NCBI GenBank assembly: GCA_003993805.1
Contig: RSEF01000020.1
Span: 12,049,105 to 12,113,104 of the forward strand
Source: Himantopus leucocephalus
Lineage: Eukaryota > Chordata > Aves > Charadriiformes > Recurvirostridae
Length of the DNA: 64,000 nt
Direction: 5' to 3'
Below, piece after piece: positions 48,841 to 60,728 of the stretch; the stretch's first letter is position 1, and every line of letters starts with the position of its first letter. A program made the position numbers and the translations under genes. The notes beneath the pieces were generated by a model. That model was not told the DNA's origin. It did no database searches and worked only from the letters and a program-made list of their open reading frames with translations.

Positions 48841-51486
48841 AACCAGCATTAGCTGAGTTTCCAATAGCGCCTTTTGCTGTGTGAGCAAAAGCCTGCAATG
48901 ATCTTCCTGGCCAAATGGTCCCAAGAGCTCTCCAGCGACTTCTTGCAATGAAACGTTACTATTCCCCAAACAGCAAATTGGATAGAAGTCTTGGTCCAAA
49001 GGTAGCCACATACTCCGTGGCAGACAAGCACACTCCTTGGAAGTCTCCATACACACTTCCGGAACTCAGTTCAACAACATATTTATTGTTGTTATTTTTT
49101 CTTTTAAAATAGACTATCATTTTTGATACTGAAGCTTGGATCTACAACAACTCATCACTTGAATGAAACATTAAATTAGCTGCTTAGGAGTGAATGATGG
49201 AAAAGCAGGGACCAGATCAAAAGCCAGATCACCCTTACTCCTGATCTACCAGATTTGGAGAAAAATTTTGTACGCGATCGTTCAACAGATACAACTTTTG
49301 GTTCTTGATTTTTAACTTGTAACGGAGTATATTTAGTTTCCCCGTCATTATTACACCACTGCAAAATGGATGTCTGACAATTGTTAAGAGTGCACATAAC
49401 AGACATGGACTATCTGTCACTTCTGACTTCTATTTTATTCTAGCATTGCCCAGGCACAAAAAATTAAAGGCCTCCCAGAAATTCTCTGTGTAAGATGCAG
49501 ACCCCAGACGTGAGAAAACACACCTACCAACAACAGGCAGTAGGAGAGAAAGGCAATAGTCACAAGCGTGCCCTGCACATCAGGGGTTTTTTGTGTTTCT
49601 GGATGAACAGGTTAAACATTTTGGTTGAATGCTGCTTCTTAGGCAGCCTTAGTTTCTTCAGCAAACTTAGAACAAATATAATTCTTGTGCCTATTCTTAC
49701 TAGAATTCATACATCTTTTCACTCTATTGTTCCATAAACAAGACCCAAAAAAAGCAATTTGTTAGTTTCGGAGGTTTAATGCAGTGTATTCCAGCCCAGC
49801 ACAAGATTCTCTCCCTGGTAACCACATTTTCATAACAAACTCCCTTAGAGCTCCCAACCTCTGGAATATCTGCCCACCAAGTCAATGCAAACCAGGGGTT
49901 TAGCCCTCCTCACCACAGAGCCTCTTTTCACCTTTCACTATAAGGTGGAAAGAGCTGCTAAATGATGTGGGATTCTGACAGAAAAGACAATTCCTGTTAC
50001 CAGAGTATTTTGGATCTGTATATATGTAAATAGTCTGTTAACAGATAGCAACACATGGCTCTTAACCTAGCAACAGCATAAATATAGCGAGTTTTATTTG
50101 ATCTGATCTGAGGTGGTTGATGGAGCCATTTGTTTACTAGTGTATTTTTTAAATAAGATCATCCGCAGTGCCCAGAGCATTGTCTGGGTGCTCTTTTATT
50201 ACAGTTTGTAAAACTCCAAATAAAAACAGGAGGCGAGCCGATCATTCTTTGGAGCTTTGCCTGTGCAACAATAGGGTTCTGGTTGCATCACTAAGTATTC
50301 AAAACAAAGCAAAAAGAATCAAAATAGCAAATTTTCACAGCTGTGAATTTGCAGTTGTGCTCATCCACACACGAAGACGACACAGCTCACACGTGTTTTT
50401 ACTACTGCTGTTCGCGTAACTGAGGGTAAAGAGACAAGTAAGCAACTATGAGGGTGCACTGGAGACATGCATTTTGGAGTAGTCTCACACTGTTACACCC
50501 ACCTTCCTCTCAAGTACATTAAGATCATGTCAAATAAAGCTACAGTTTTATATGTGCTGGCAACCCTAGATGGCCTTATCTTGTCTATTTCTCTCACCAG
50601 AATATGATCGTAAATAAGCAGTAAATTTGTAATAGAACATTTTAAAAGAGGTGGAAGAGCATCAGTGGATGTCAAGGCTTCTTTCTCACAGCAATCCAAA
50701 ACTATGTGGAATTGATTTATAGTTCTGACCTGTAAATTCCTCCCTCGTTTCTCCGATCAGTTGCTGCATTTCTGCGAGCCGCGCGGAAGCACAGCCTCCT
50801 GCGTCGTGGCATGCTGGCCCCATGTGCACATGCACAGTCATTCTTTCCACTGACAGTTGTCACTACCACACACACTCAGACACTGCCCCAGGGCAGTCTT
50901 CTAACAGACGCAGCCAGAGCAGACACGGAATAAACTTGTGTACCCCCCACTGCAACTATGATAAACACAACACCCACAACAGTGCTTTGCAGAGCAAAGC
51001 AAGAGGACGGAGAACTAGTCAGCACTGTACTCACATTCAGATATTGGTGTATTTGCTTCTCAGAAGAGTAAAATGGAGTTTAAATGCAACGAGGCAGACT
51101 TGCAAAAATAGCCTCCTTCCCTACCAGGTGCAACTTTTTAACCAAAATGCTGCTGAGACTATATACAAGCAGAGAGCATAGGCACCCAACTCGCAAGCTC
51201 CATTACTGAAGCCACCATATGCAGTTAGCGTTGCAAGATAGGACTTTGCGTGCACTGAAGACAGTCGCGCAAACAAATGAGGGCATCGAGTCACTGCAGG
51301 CTCAGACTGAGTTTAGCTCTATAGTTTTGCTGGCGTCCCAAGGAGGTTTGGCAACGCTGCTCTCCTCCCTCCCTCGGTGGCACTATGGGTGCCTGAGCAA
51401 CCCAACAGAGCTCCCTCCCAGCCTCTGTGCGGGCACACTCTAAGCTACCAATTTGTTCACAATTTGTACATTAGTCTAGCACAACT
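48841..51486. other. Non-coding stretch, nothing firmly recognised
   Basis: Generally AT-rich; a small GC patch at 50765-50830 includes GAGCCGCGCGGAAGC. No coding domain or repeat recognised. Confidence 0.5.
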
Positions 51487-51586
51487 NNNNNNNNNNNNNN
51501 NNNNNNNNNNNNNNNNNNNNNNNNNNNNNNNNNNNNNNNNNNNNNNNNNNNNNNNNNNNNNNNNNNNNNNNNNNNNNNNNNNNNNN
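51487..51586. other. Assembly gap of exactly 100 N
   Basis: One hundred consecutive N. A round number usually marks a gap of unknown size. Confidence 0.98.
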
Positions 51587-51649
51587 AAAAAAAAAAAAAC
51601 CAAAAAAAACCCAACCAACCAATCCCACAAAAAAAAAAAAATAATAATC
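51587..51649. repeat. A/C-rich low-complexity tract at gap edge
   Basis: An A run, then CCAACCAACCAATCC, then a second A run and TAATAATAA. It is similar in style to the A/C tract at 56407 and probably explains why the assembly broke here. Confidence 0.85.
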
Positions 51650-52984
51650 AGGGACCACAGTACTCTAAAAGCGCCCTTGGATTTTCTGTTTAGCAGCTAT
51701 CATGAAAATATGTCAGCCAAGGGTTCTGGTCATCCCATCACCTTTCAAATGATTTCTGCTTCAAAATATTTTCTTAATCCTGTTTTAAAGTTTGCTTTGA
51801 TCTAAAATTCCATTCAATGAAGACTTGCAGAAAGAAAAAAGAAACCTGTAACTTTCCAATGTGGGAAGGAACCAACCCAAGACACCCTCATTTTTCTCCA
51901 AGGAGGGGACTGCAGCAGGAGTGCATCTGTGCTGCAGTATGATCCCCCGATGGAAGCAGCTCTCCCAGACATTTAGCACATTTAGAAGATAAAAAAATTG
52001 TTCAAGCAAATTCACTTCTTTCTTCACATATCTCTTAGCATCTTTCTGTTCAAAATTCTCATTTCAAGCATGCAGGATAGACCGGTTAGTTGACAAGTCA
52101 TATATACTTCAGTTTTGGTCATAGTGTTGAGTGGTGCCCTTTAACTTCCAAACTTGACGTTTTCAAAAGTTTTCTTATGGAATATTTTATTTTTAAAAGG
52201 AAAAAAAGCCCTCCTGCTTGCTTTGTTTCTTTTAAGAAAAAGAGACAAGAAGCTAAAACAAAATAAAGGGAACAGGTGTGGAAGGTGTTTAAAAATTAAG
52301 CCTTCTAGTGACACAAAATGGCATAAGCAGCTTAAAAACAAACTGAAATGGGAATTTCCCTTGTAACTTCAAAACCAGTAATACATTTCTTCCCTATGTT
52401 TTTAACATCGAAAATTCTGTTCAGTGCAATACTGGAAACACTGTTCCTCAAGACTCTTCTTTCCCATGTCTGTGTAGGTGAGGGCAGGAGAGGAGGAGAG
52501 TGCATCAGCCAGCCCACCTCTCAATGGTATGTCTGGCTTGCTTTTAGTCTGATTTCACATAGAAACAGGTTTGTGAATACATGGGGTGTATGCGTGAGCT
52601 CTGCTTGCTGCCTCAACATCATTTGAATTTACTGACCAGGTTAAACTAACTCAGAGAGAAAAACAAAGTGCGATCTCACACTTTAAATGTACCAGAAAAT
52701 CAACAGGGAGAGGGATACCTGATAAACATTCAGCCACAGAACAGCATCAGCTAGACCTTTCACTTTCTCCAACGCCAACGTCATCAGCCACAGGACCCCT
52801 GTGGAGCCAAGCTTTATTAGTGGCATGGAGATACTTGTTTTTAAAAAAACAAAACAAACTTTCTGTCTGGCTCGAGGATTGATTTACAACACATGAAGAT
52901 TGAAGCAGGAAAATACTGAGCCTTCATGCCACACCCTCTACAGCTTAAAAAAAAACCAAAACATAGTACAAATATTTGTCCTTC
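51650..52984. other. Non-coding stretch, nothing recognised
   Basis: AT-rich; frames of 92 codons or fewer without domain. Confidence 0.55.
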
Positions 52985-52985
52985 T

Positions 52986-53055
52986 ATTTATCCTTCTTAA
53001 GAGGACAGTGAAAATTTAATTAAATTTAAGAGGAGAAAATATTTATCCTCTTAAA
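52986..53055. repeat. Cluster of nested inverted repeats, AT-rich
   Basis: Arms TTTAAGAGGA (53025-53034) and TCCTCTTAAA (53046-53055) flank an 11-nt loop. A 16-bp perfect palindrome, AAATTTAATTAAATTT, sits at 53012-53027. A near-palindrome TCCTTCTTAAGAGGA lies at 52991-53005, and ATTTATCC recurs at 52987 and 53041. Confidence 0.85.
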
Positions 53056-54700
53056 GTTAAGCTAGAAGCAGTATATAAGAGCCCAATCAGCAGCCGTGCA
53101 ACACTAATATGAACTCGAGCCCATTCCAGATGTCCCAACCTTAGTGCTGCAAACAAACTCTCGTTCTTTACTCAAAGAAAGACCAAGCCATGGCTTCAGC
53201 CACTCTCCCACCTACTGCTCTCCCCTTAGTCCACTTTCTGAAGATTATCCTTCAGAGTAGAAGACATGTCTCAGAGCCATCTCTCCCCCCGTCAGCCTTG
53301 CACTTTTCATAGGCAACACCAAAACAACTGCGTGCACCACCCCATGCTCTGCTCCTCCAGTGCTCTCTGTCCTTGGCGCAGTGACATTGACAGCTGTATT
53401 TCAGATGCCAATGGGGACGGATGTCCTCTTACAGCAAGACAAATTGGAAGTGGCATGCGGAGGATGATTGACACCGCATGTAAGTTCTTATTCTGTCAAA
53501 GCTTTACAATGTTGTTAGTTGTCAAACCCAACCACCCTGCCATTGCTTTGCCACAATCCTACATGATGCCCAATGTCTACCAGGCTTTTCATCTGCTCGC
53601 AACAACGTTCTCAAATTCCTTTCTCAGGGTTGTACACATACCTCCTGCATAGCCTAAAGTCATGCAGTCTTGTGAAAGTTCATTTGCTTTGTAGAGGATG
53701 CCACAAAAAGATTTTTTCTTGCTAGACTTATAAGAGAGGAGGTTCTCTTAAATTGAGGGGTTAAAAAAAAAAATCTAGAGCAAAAACTGCTCATGCACTA
53801 CCAAACTCTGCATTTAATGGGCAAGGAAAGCAAGGTTGGTTTTGGTTTTTGGTTTTTTTTTTAAATCAGATTTGGAATTCTTCCTTCGCAGTGTTCAGCA
53901 AATTCACCTCAAAGTTTAGCCAATACAGGAACTGCCAGACCAGTTCAGCTGACAATCGCAACAGTCCCGTATCCTGACACCCACGCAGCCCAACTCTGGC
54001 TACATGCAGGAAGACACCTTGCAGTACTTAGCTACAGAATCACTTCTCCACAATAGCGGGGACGGGGGTTAAAAAAAAAAAAATCACTCATCAGTTAAGG
54101 AAAGTTTTACTTCTGCCCTGGATCAGAAAGATTTACGTCCTTCCACAAAACCAACTGTTTTGTTAGGAGGAGGTTCCCTTTTTTTGGTTAATTTTTAATG
54201 TAACAAATTTGAACACTTATGTTATTCAGAGGACCATTGCAGAGAGAAGGATTATGTTCAGGCATTAAAATGCAAAACAAAAAAAAAAGCCAAAACACAT
54301 CCTTACTAGAAAAAACAATACCCTGAGTACAGTAGTAAACCAGCAACGATAGTTCAATGGAGATTCAGATCCCTCCTTGGACTACCCGCATGGTTACAGT
54401 TCCCATCATGCCCACAATGCTGGGATGCACCTCCCTACCCTCACTCAGGGTTCAGTTTCAGGGCTTTGATAGTTGTTGAATTTCTAAGCATTTTTCCAGC
54501 CATCATGTCATACTGCAGAGCAAACCTTCCTTCAGAGAAGCAAGAAAGATCTTTTTCTACCAAAATAAATGAAAGAAGCTAGGCCTTAAATGCTGCACAC
54601 CTGAGAGCTCAGTGTTTTTTTTTTTTAATATTACAATTTCAAAAGCTGCTCTACACTGTATTTGAACTCATGGTAACCCAACCAATTTCACTGTAACTTT
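53056..54700. other. Non-coding stretch, nothing firmly recognised
   Basis: The plus-strand frame 53266-53652 (128 codons) has no recognisable domain. A or T runs lie near 53763, 53854 and 54070. Confidence 0.5.
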
Positions 54701-54706
54701 TAAAAG

Positions 54707-54760
54707 TTATGATTAAATAATTATTATATATAATCATAATATTATATAAATGTAAATAAA
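54707..54760. repeat. AT-rich tract with 9-bp inverted repeat
   Basis: TTATGATTA (54707-54715) and TAATCATAA (54731-54739) flank 15 nt of AT. AT-only sequence continues to the right. It could extrude as a hairpin. Confidence 0.8.
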
Positions 54761-56400
54761 GAAAAAATAAATCCAACAGCACCAACCCTCCCTCTTTTTT
54801 GTGTTATTTTCTGTTAGTTACAAAAGGATCCTGGATATTTTGCTAAAAGGAAGATGAGAATTTTAGCTTCAAGAAAAGCAGTCACCTTTAGACTTCTGTT
54901 ACCCCTTTATTTACTGCCAGACTTCACAGGAAGCTGCAAATACTATGAATCTTGACCAGAAGACGGGAAAACAAAAATCAAGGCAACATAACAATGGTCA
55001 GACCTCATTTCAGCCCTCTGCAAGGGTCAATGGAAAGATTCACAGTTAATATGAGTCAGTTGAATCCTCAACTTGTTCTCGGGTCCGCAAAGTTGAAAGA
55101 AGCACGTTTCGTACCCCAAATGCCCTTTGTTCATGATTTTTCCTCGGAAATTCAGTTTAGGTTGGGGTTGCAGAGGGAGAACAGAGCCTGAGAGAGGCAA
55201 TCAACAATGGAGATCTCCTGTACTGAGTTTTCTCTGCTGGAATCAAAATGCGTATCTCGCCAGCTGTCACTCAAAGGTGACTCCTCTACAAAACAGCATG
55301 AGCTGAACCATGCCTGTTCCGTGCTCGCTGCACTGTAAATATTATGTAAACATCGAGGATGTCTTCATGCATGGATTAGGGGAAGGATTGCACAAGTTCA
55401 AGGTGCTATGTTGCTTAGTTCGGGAGAACTCATCAAGACGCAGGGCAAGCTGCATGTGGTACTGCCTTGGCAGTATCTGCTAAGCTGTGAGTGATCGAGT
55501 GATATCATGGGGTTGTGGCATTTATCCACACCCCATTTACAACTGCACCCATCTAGCTTCAAGTGTGGCAGCAAAGAAAAACAAACCAACCCGGGACATC
55601 ACATTACACGGGCCGGAGGGGTGCCTTTTGACTGATGGAGCAATTCCTAAAGAAGCGCAGCGTATTTAACAGATGATATTTCAAACTTGAGTAGCACCTT
55701 CTGCCTTTGGAGAGGTCAATCACTTGAGACATATAAGCGCAGTACTACATACTGACATATCAGCTCGGGCGAGTATAAACAGTTCAAATACAGTCCACGT
55801 TTTTGCCCGCAGAAAGGCCAGGCTGGACTGCTGCTGGGTCCAGTTAGTTCACCTGCGTCTCTCTCTGGTACCACTCACACAGTACAGGCGAAACTGGGGG
55901 TTTCCTTTCCCTGGGCCACTGAAACATTCTGTTGCAAAGGTTCATATATACTTTTTCTTTTTTTAATTATAGTAATTCTATTAAGCGGGATCAGAAGAAC
56001 AAAAATAACAAAGTGAACACAGAAGTCTTATCATTAGCAAAGGATTTCATCAGAAAAACACCTACAAGTCAGGGCAGGAACTACACCTTGCTTTGCGTTT
56101 GGAACACAGCTTCTGCCTCCTCAGTACTGCCACAGTGCAAATATTTAGTTATTTAGAGAAAGAGGAAAAAAATTATGTTCTACAGTTGCATAATCAGGAC
56201 TCCAGAAGCTTGGAGATGCTTGAATTAACACATTTTTTTGAATTTTAAGAAGCTTGAGTGAAGAAAAATTTAGCCCACCACCACTTAAATACTGTTCTTT
56301 TGTCCCCATAGGACCTCATTGCTCAGCACATGGGGCAGGCAGTGCTTGTGGGACAGGAATCCTCTCCATACCTGGGATGCCCCAAGCCTTATGTACCACC
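54761..56400. other. Non-coding stretch, nothing firmly recognised
   Basis: The frames near 54952-55191 and 55724-55966 show no recognised domain. Confidence 0.5.
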
Positions 56401-56406
56401 TGGCAT

Positions 56407-56640
56407 AAAAAAACCAGACCAAACCAAACCAAACAAACCTACACCAAAACAAACCTACACCAAAACAAACCAACCAGACTTCAACAAATTTATCTTTTTG
56501 GGTCTTTTGGGGATTTGGTCTTTTTTTTGGAGGGGGGGAGGTTGTTTTGTTGTTCTTGTTCTGGGGTCTTTTTGGTGGGGTTTTTTTGGTGTTTTTTTTT
56601 CTTTGGTTGGTTGGTTTTGTTTTGGGTTTTTTTCTACAGT
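56407..56640. repeat. A/C-rich tract facing G/T-rich tract (fold-back)
   Basis: The left arm (56407-56474) is built of AAACC and AAAC units, including two exact tandem copies of AAACAAACCTACACCA at 56431-56462 and a partial third. The right arm (56515-56634) is almost only G and T, with TTGGTTGGTTGG. The arms are complementary in style, for example AAACAAACCAACCAG against TTTGGTTGGTTGG, so a fold-back is possible. The right arm ends in TTTTTTTCTACAG, an acceptor-like sequence. Frames across the region are by-products of the repeat. Confidence 0.8.
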
Positions 56641-57980
56641 AGTTAGAATACAAAGAAAAAGACTAAAATTATCAAGGATTAGCTACCTCTGGATGCCCTG
56701 CTGGCAACACCAAAGCCCAATTTACTTAAAAGAGCATTCAGTGTTTCTATGGCATATAATATATCCAATGAGCAATTCCCCAGGCTTCACTCAGAGCCGC
56801 GGCTGCACAATAATTCCCAAATGAGAAGTCAAGACCTCAAATAAGGCAGTCAGAAACACATACTTCTGGGTTAAACAAGAAGAGCAAATACTTGGTATGG
56901 GAAATCCATCCCAAAGGTTCAAGCCTGCCAAAACTACGAGCCATGCAATTTTTGGACAGAAATTGTTTCCTAACCTTCACACAGTGTCATCAGAAACAGC
57001 AGATTAACTGGACCAAGAAACATATGTCTTACAAACATATCTCGCTAATAGACAAACTAGGTAGCACGAATTTGTTTATTAAGAAAATATGTGATTTATC
57101 ATTTGCACTGATCTGATACTCTCCTGGTTTGAGGACCCACTAAAAATTGTGGGGCTTTACCAGCAACCTTTCACACTACATCCATTTGGCAGGTTCTAGT
57201 GGGTAATGAGTCTAGGCTGGAAATGAGACTTGGAAGTCAAAATTATTCCTAACATTAAATAGTCTAAATGGTTTGGTACCAACACTTCATCTAAAAATTA
57301 CAAAGGCATCAACAACTGTTATTCAAGCTTCTCCACGGGACCTTTCTGTACCTGAGGAGATGACTGAGTTTACCCATTTCAGAATCAAATTAGGTTGTAC
57401 TAGTCAGCGGCACAAAACTTAGCACCCCTTCACCCCTTCTGGCTGCAGCACTCTGAGCACTGAAGAATAATATCCAGATGATTTTCACGAGACCCAGAAC
57501 CACGCAAAAGGTAATCAGAGTTTTCCTCTAGCTGGTTCATTAAGCGATGGCAGACAACATGACCCAGTCAAAGCTTTATTTCCCATGACCTGAGAATTTA
57601 CTATTCCCAACACCCGTTAGCTGCAGCCCCAATTACTAACCCTCTCAGCTAACAGGAGCTGCGTTTCTAATGAGGACAGATTCTTTCAAATAAACTTTCT
57701 TCTAATTGGGCACTGAATACCAGTCACACAGACATCTGTATGTGGCCCATATCAGTTTTAAGGACGTACATCATCCCTGTTGGTGTTCTGCGTGTGATGT
57801 ATTTAAACACCTCTGCACGAGCCCAAGCGAGGCTAAGGAGGAGAAAGGGCAAGGGGAAGAGCATTCCCATCAGCAGCTCCGGGCATCTAACTTAAGCAAC
57901 ATCAGAGCAACAGTTGGTGCAGCGTGTGGCTCCCCCAGAACGTAATTTCAGCACTTAACCTAGATACCTAAGGGACATGA
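56641..57980. other. Non-coding stretch, nothing recognised
   Basis: AT-rich sequence without repeat or coding signal. Confidence 0.5.
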
Positions 57981-57984
57981 CATG

Positions 57985-58115
57985 AATAACCCCACCTGCA
58001 AGCAAAATGCCCCAGGTTACCCAGCTTGTGCGGGGCAGGGCAGGAAACCAACTCCCGATTTCCCCAAGCTTCCAATTAGCATCGTGCTTGCTGGATGGAC
58101 CTTCCCTCACCAAAC
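57985..58115 (-). mobile_element. MIR-type SINE fragment, reversed
   Basis: AAATGCCCCAGGTTACCCAG, CTTGTGCGGGGCAGGGCAGG, AAACCAACTCCCGATTTCC and GTGCTTGC follow the reversed MIR segment TTGCCCAAGGTCAC.CAGC, AGTGGCAGAGC.GGA, GAACCCAGGTCTCC and GTGCTC. Confidence 0.55.
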
Positions 58116-60436
58116 TGTTAGTGGAGAATGCTTTTACTTGCTGAGCAGGGATGGATTTCAAGAACCACATTTTGCTGCAGTGTTTTCCTCCCTCCAGTGA
58201 GCAATGCTGTCCTGAACTAAAGCAAAAACTTGCTGAAGGATTTGTTTGAGCAGAAAAATAATCCTCTTCTCTCCCACACAAGGGTGAGCAGGAGAGATGT
58301 TAAGAGTTCTCTTTTTGCTTTCAGCTGAAACTTCTTCTTTTTGGACAAAAAAAGCTGACATTTTTTCTACTGTAACTATGAGCATCCTTCCTTCAGTTTT
58401 AGAAGAGGGAGAAAATGGTGCTGTTTGATGCTTTTAAAAACAAAAAACCAAGGAGAAGTTGCAGTTGCACTGTGATATCATGCATCAATCAGAAACAGAG
58501 AATATACTGAGATCCTTCTTGATACTTTCAGAAAAAAAACAGTATATGCAGAAGCCTCCCTAGCAGTACCTGTCTGAGGTTGAAAAATCAGAGCGTGTTG
58601 AATCCTTTCTTGCCTCTCCAAATAGACAGCTAAATCCAAAGCGTGCTGAACACTTAGAGACTCCAGTCACTGCAGTGCAGGTGGAATCAAGCTCCCTCTT
58701 CCCAAGGCTTTGGCAATTCTCTTTGCTGTTGCTAACAAGTACCACTGATATATCTTTTCCTGCTATCTGTGCTATCCCCTGGATCCTGACAGGTGAGCTA
58801 CAGGAAATAGCACCTGCGAGGAAGGAAAATCCTGAATAACTCATTGCCATATGCCAGGTGAGCATCTCTCTTCTCTTGGCCTGTTGGGTAGCTTCAGGTT
58901 AGACTTCCAGCCAAAGGCAACAAAATAAAACTCAACTTTTTTCACTATGCTGTCCTCCATTTGTGGGAATTGTAACAATTTTCTGGTAAATCCAATTCTT
59001 AAGAGTTGTAGTGATGACTAATGACTAACAGGCATGTAGTCACAGCTGCTCAGATATTTATTTCTTGTCTAAACCCAACTCCGAATAACTTAAGCACCTT
59101 AATAGAAGTAGAATAATAAATACAGTCCAAATATAGGCAGCAATCCAACACAACCATCACAGCGCTCTCTTAAATCCCCCATCTTTCAACAGCGCTCACT
59201 GCAATAGCTCTTACTATTGTATAACAAGAATGTAACAGAAAAGCAGAGAGACTGGCATAGTTACCATATTTACCGCTTTCACCTAGTTTGGTTTTTTTTA
59301 TTTTTATTTAAACTGAGCACATTCAGGTTTGCTGCAAGTTCTGCCATACAAAGCAATAACCTCCCTCTGCTCTAACAGACTCAGGCAGAGATAAACGTAT
59401 GAGCCTGCTGGACAGGGTGGGGGAAGGGAAACTCTACTGATGATCTGAGCTTGGGTTTTCACCTCATTTTGAACAGGAGGCAAATCCTAACCATGGCTGC
59501 GTTGCTCCGGCTAGGACATACTATCCAAGGTTTCCCAGGTGAGACAGAGCCTAGCCAACATGCTCCCTGCGAGCGAAAGGCCTTGGAGCCAAGTACTCAC
59601 CCAAGGAACAGCCAGTACGGGCACCTGGGCTTCCTATTCCCAAGGGAATTGCAACAGGGTAAGGGAAAAAATATCAGCTGTTAAACAAACAGCTTTGGTC
59701 TAACTGGCAGGGTGACTGCTTCATTAATGACAACCCCAAGCATCAAAAATAAATCTTGGTTGTGTGTTCTGAGGATCCCATGAACTACCCATAGGGAAAT
59801 GAAAACAAAAAGGATATATTTTTAAGCTACGTGTTTGGCTTTCGTACAGGCTTTTTCCGTATACTTAGTTTGATTTTTTCTCCTGAAACTACAACATATA
59901 TAAACTCTTTCAAATTAAAGCCTTTTTTTTTTTTATAATCATGTGACTAAAGCTTTACAAAGATGAAAATCTACAAAATCTCAATCTCCCAGTAAAAATA
60001 AAACAAATTGACAGGCTATTGATTTTCTCTCATATGGCACCAAGTTGAGTTTGCAAAGAATGAACTCAATAGAAACTAAATTGTTTTGCCTCAATAGCAA
60101 CATATATGTAGCAATTTGAGTGGCTATCACTGCTTTGAAGTTTCCCCTCACAAGGGTATGGATTCTCAAAACACAGAGCGACACTTAAGTAATATTTGAA
60201 AACTTTGTGGGGGAAAAAAAGGCTTTACGTACCACTGTACACACAGCCACATCTAGCCATGCATATCAGTTCTGACTGCGTTTAGAAGTTCAGTATGAAC
60301 TAAAAATCTGTCTTTTAGGGTTTTCCCACCCTTCATTCTTGACCTGGCCTCTGTCATAAAGGTTGGCTCTTTTCACTCAGACATACAGTGAAGGTAAATC
60401 CTGCTCTTGCAGTCCATCAAATAAGTTTCTGTTTCC
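58116..60436. other. Non-coding stretch, nothing firmly recognised
   Basis: AT-rich with short frames on both strands; a T run near 59925. No repeat identified. Confidence 0.5.
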
Positions 60437-60437
60437 T

Positions 60438-60725
60438 CTAACCTGTAATTGAGGTTGTAACAGATGGCTTTACATTTTGCAAGACCAAAAGTTGTGCAAC
60501 AGTAGCAGCTTTATGTAAAGGGAAAGATTTATCAGAGCACAGAGTAAGGTAGGAGTTTGCAGAAGATGAACTAGAATGTCTCACTTTGAAAGAAGACTCA
60601 GTGGTACAGTATTTAAAAATCTCATCTGCCTGTGTCTTCTCCATTCTTTTTAGTGCTTTTAGTGAAAATGAAACATCCACATATTCCTGTGTGATTAAGG
60701 ACTTCCATCTTCTATTGTAATATTG
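60438..60725 (-). other. 95-codon open frame with donor-like end (unidentified)
   Basis: The minus-strand frame begins after a TGA at 60728-60726 and reads QYYNRRWKSLITQEYVDVS and onward, with a serine cluster SSSSSANS in the middle, to a TAG at 60440-60438. Just before the stop, ATTACAG is followed by GTTAGAGG, a non-ideal donor that would close an internal exon at 60443. No strong acceptor precedes it; the nearest AG, in ACAATAG, lacks a pyrimidine tract. The composition is unusually protein-like, but the length is within chance for this window and no family is recognised. Confidence 0.15.
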
Positions 60726-60728
60726 TCA

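Noticed and set aside
48610..49056. 148-codon minus-strand frame over the small CpG cluster
   Set aside because: Overlaps open frames on the other strand; explained by GC content.
53266..53652. 128-codon plus-strand frame
   Set aside because: No recognisable domain and no supporting splice sites; within chance for six frames over 64 kb.
55340..55375. TGTAAACATC resembling the miR-30 seed region
   Set aside because: The mature sequence diverges right after the seed and the flanks do not fold into a pre-miRNA-like hairpin by eye.
56285..56824. Frames of 122 to 164 codons with Lys/Pro/Thr/Asn or Gly/Phe/Trp-rich repeats
   Set aside because: They are translations of the A/C and G/T low-complexity arms.
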